Of a stretch of DNA of 40,871 bases, positions 40,767 through 40,871 are shown one piece after another. Made by a program: the position numbers and the translations under genes. Source of the stretch: CAXTSE01 sp035554115 (lineage in GTDB: Bacteria > Actinomycetota > Actinomycetes > Actinomycetales > Microbacteriaceae). Position 1 is the stretch's first letter. Each line of letters opens with the position of its first letter. The DNA lies in assembly GCA_035554115.1 (NCBI GenBank), contig DATMIW010000038.1, forward strand, positions 1 to 40,871, read 5' to 3'. The notes below the pieces were generated by a model, which ran no database searches, was not told the origin of the DNA, and was given only the letters and a program-made list of their open reading frames with translations.

Positions 40767-40871
40767 CGAGAAACTCGACTGGAGGTGGTGGCTTATGCGC
40801 GAACCGCTTGCGCGGGCGACAGACGTGCGGCCAGGGCAGCCGGAACAGCGCCAGTAATACCGCCAGCCAAT

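Noticed and set aside
33000..40871. Complete integrase, transposase or attachment sites
   Set aside because: Only recombinase-like HTH tails are present; no catalytic recombinase domain and no convincing att core could be found.

Overview
The window looks like the chromosome of a high-GC actinobacterium, probably Microbacteriaceae or a close relative. The signs are strong GC bias at third codon positions, frequent GTG and TTG starts with purine-rich ribosome binding sites, a coenzyme-F420-dependent glucose-6-phosphate dehydrogenase, and several families typical of actinobacteria (DUF1801, DUF1772, a Rho-N/SAP-like small protein). The taxonomic call is inference.

Left part (about 1-27,040) is one catabolic island of 21 genes, nearly all on the minus strand. 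It holds four paralogues of the tetrahydrofolate-dependent aryl O-demethylase family (LigM/DesA/GcvT fold), two flavin monoamine oxidases, four luciferase-like (LLM) flavin enzymes, of which one is recognisably Fgd, two NAD(P)H:FMN reductases, two aldehyde dehydrogenases, a GMC alcohol oxidase/dehydrogenase, an FAD aromatic hydroxylase, a SnoaL-like protein, a metal amidohydrolase, an alpha/beta hydrolase and two MFS transporters (one DHA2-like, one aromatic-acid-symporter-like). The genes fall into short operons, with ATGA stop/start overlaps in the first. Eight or nine intergenic regions carry a related palindrome, roughly YCAW-N2-TGTATACA-N2-WTGR, so the island, including the F420H2-producing Fgd, appears to be a single regulon. 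Its regulator is not in the window unless it is the gene cut off at the left edge. The best guess is use of a methylated (methoxy- or N-methyl-) aromatic amine: methyl groups go to folate, the amine is oxidised to an aldehyde, the aldehyde to an acid, and the ring is then hydroxylated. No ring-cleavage dioxygenase and no C1-folate recycling gene is in the window, so the substrate and end of the pathway are unknown.

Middle part (27,060-32,970) is ordinary genome: a DUF1801 protein, a small Rho-N-domain protein, a secreted and membrane-anchored repeat protein, a RibD/DHFR-like reductase with an alpha/beta hydrolase and an AraC-type regulator, and a divergent DUF1772/TetR pair with two clear TetR-type operators.

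Right part (33,000-40,871) is an accessory, recombination-shaped region. A SIR2-HerA antiphage gene pair sits between copies of a 429-bp repeat encoding a small double helix-turn-helix protein like the C-terminal part of serine recombinases. Three full-length copies share identical boundaries and no indels, and two more are broken. A small unknown gene lies on one side of the defence pair and a decayed fragment of it on the other. To the right lie two tandem paralogous membrane proteins of unknown family, each followed by a broken end of the HTH gene, and another small membrane protein. The SIR2-HerA genes look visibly less GC-rich than the island. No rRNA, tRNA, CRISPR array or complete integrase/transposase was seen.
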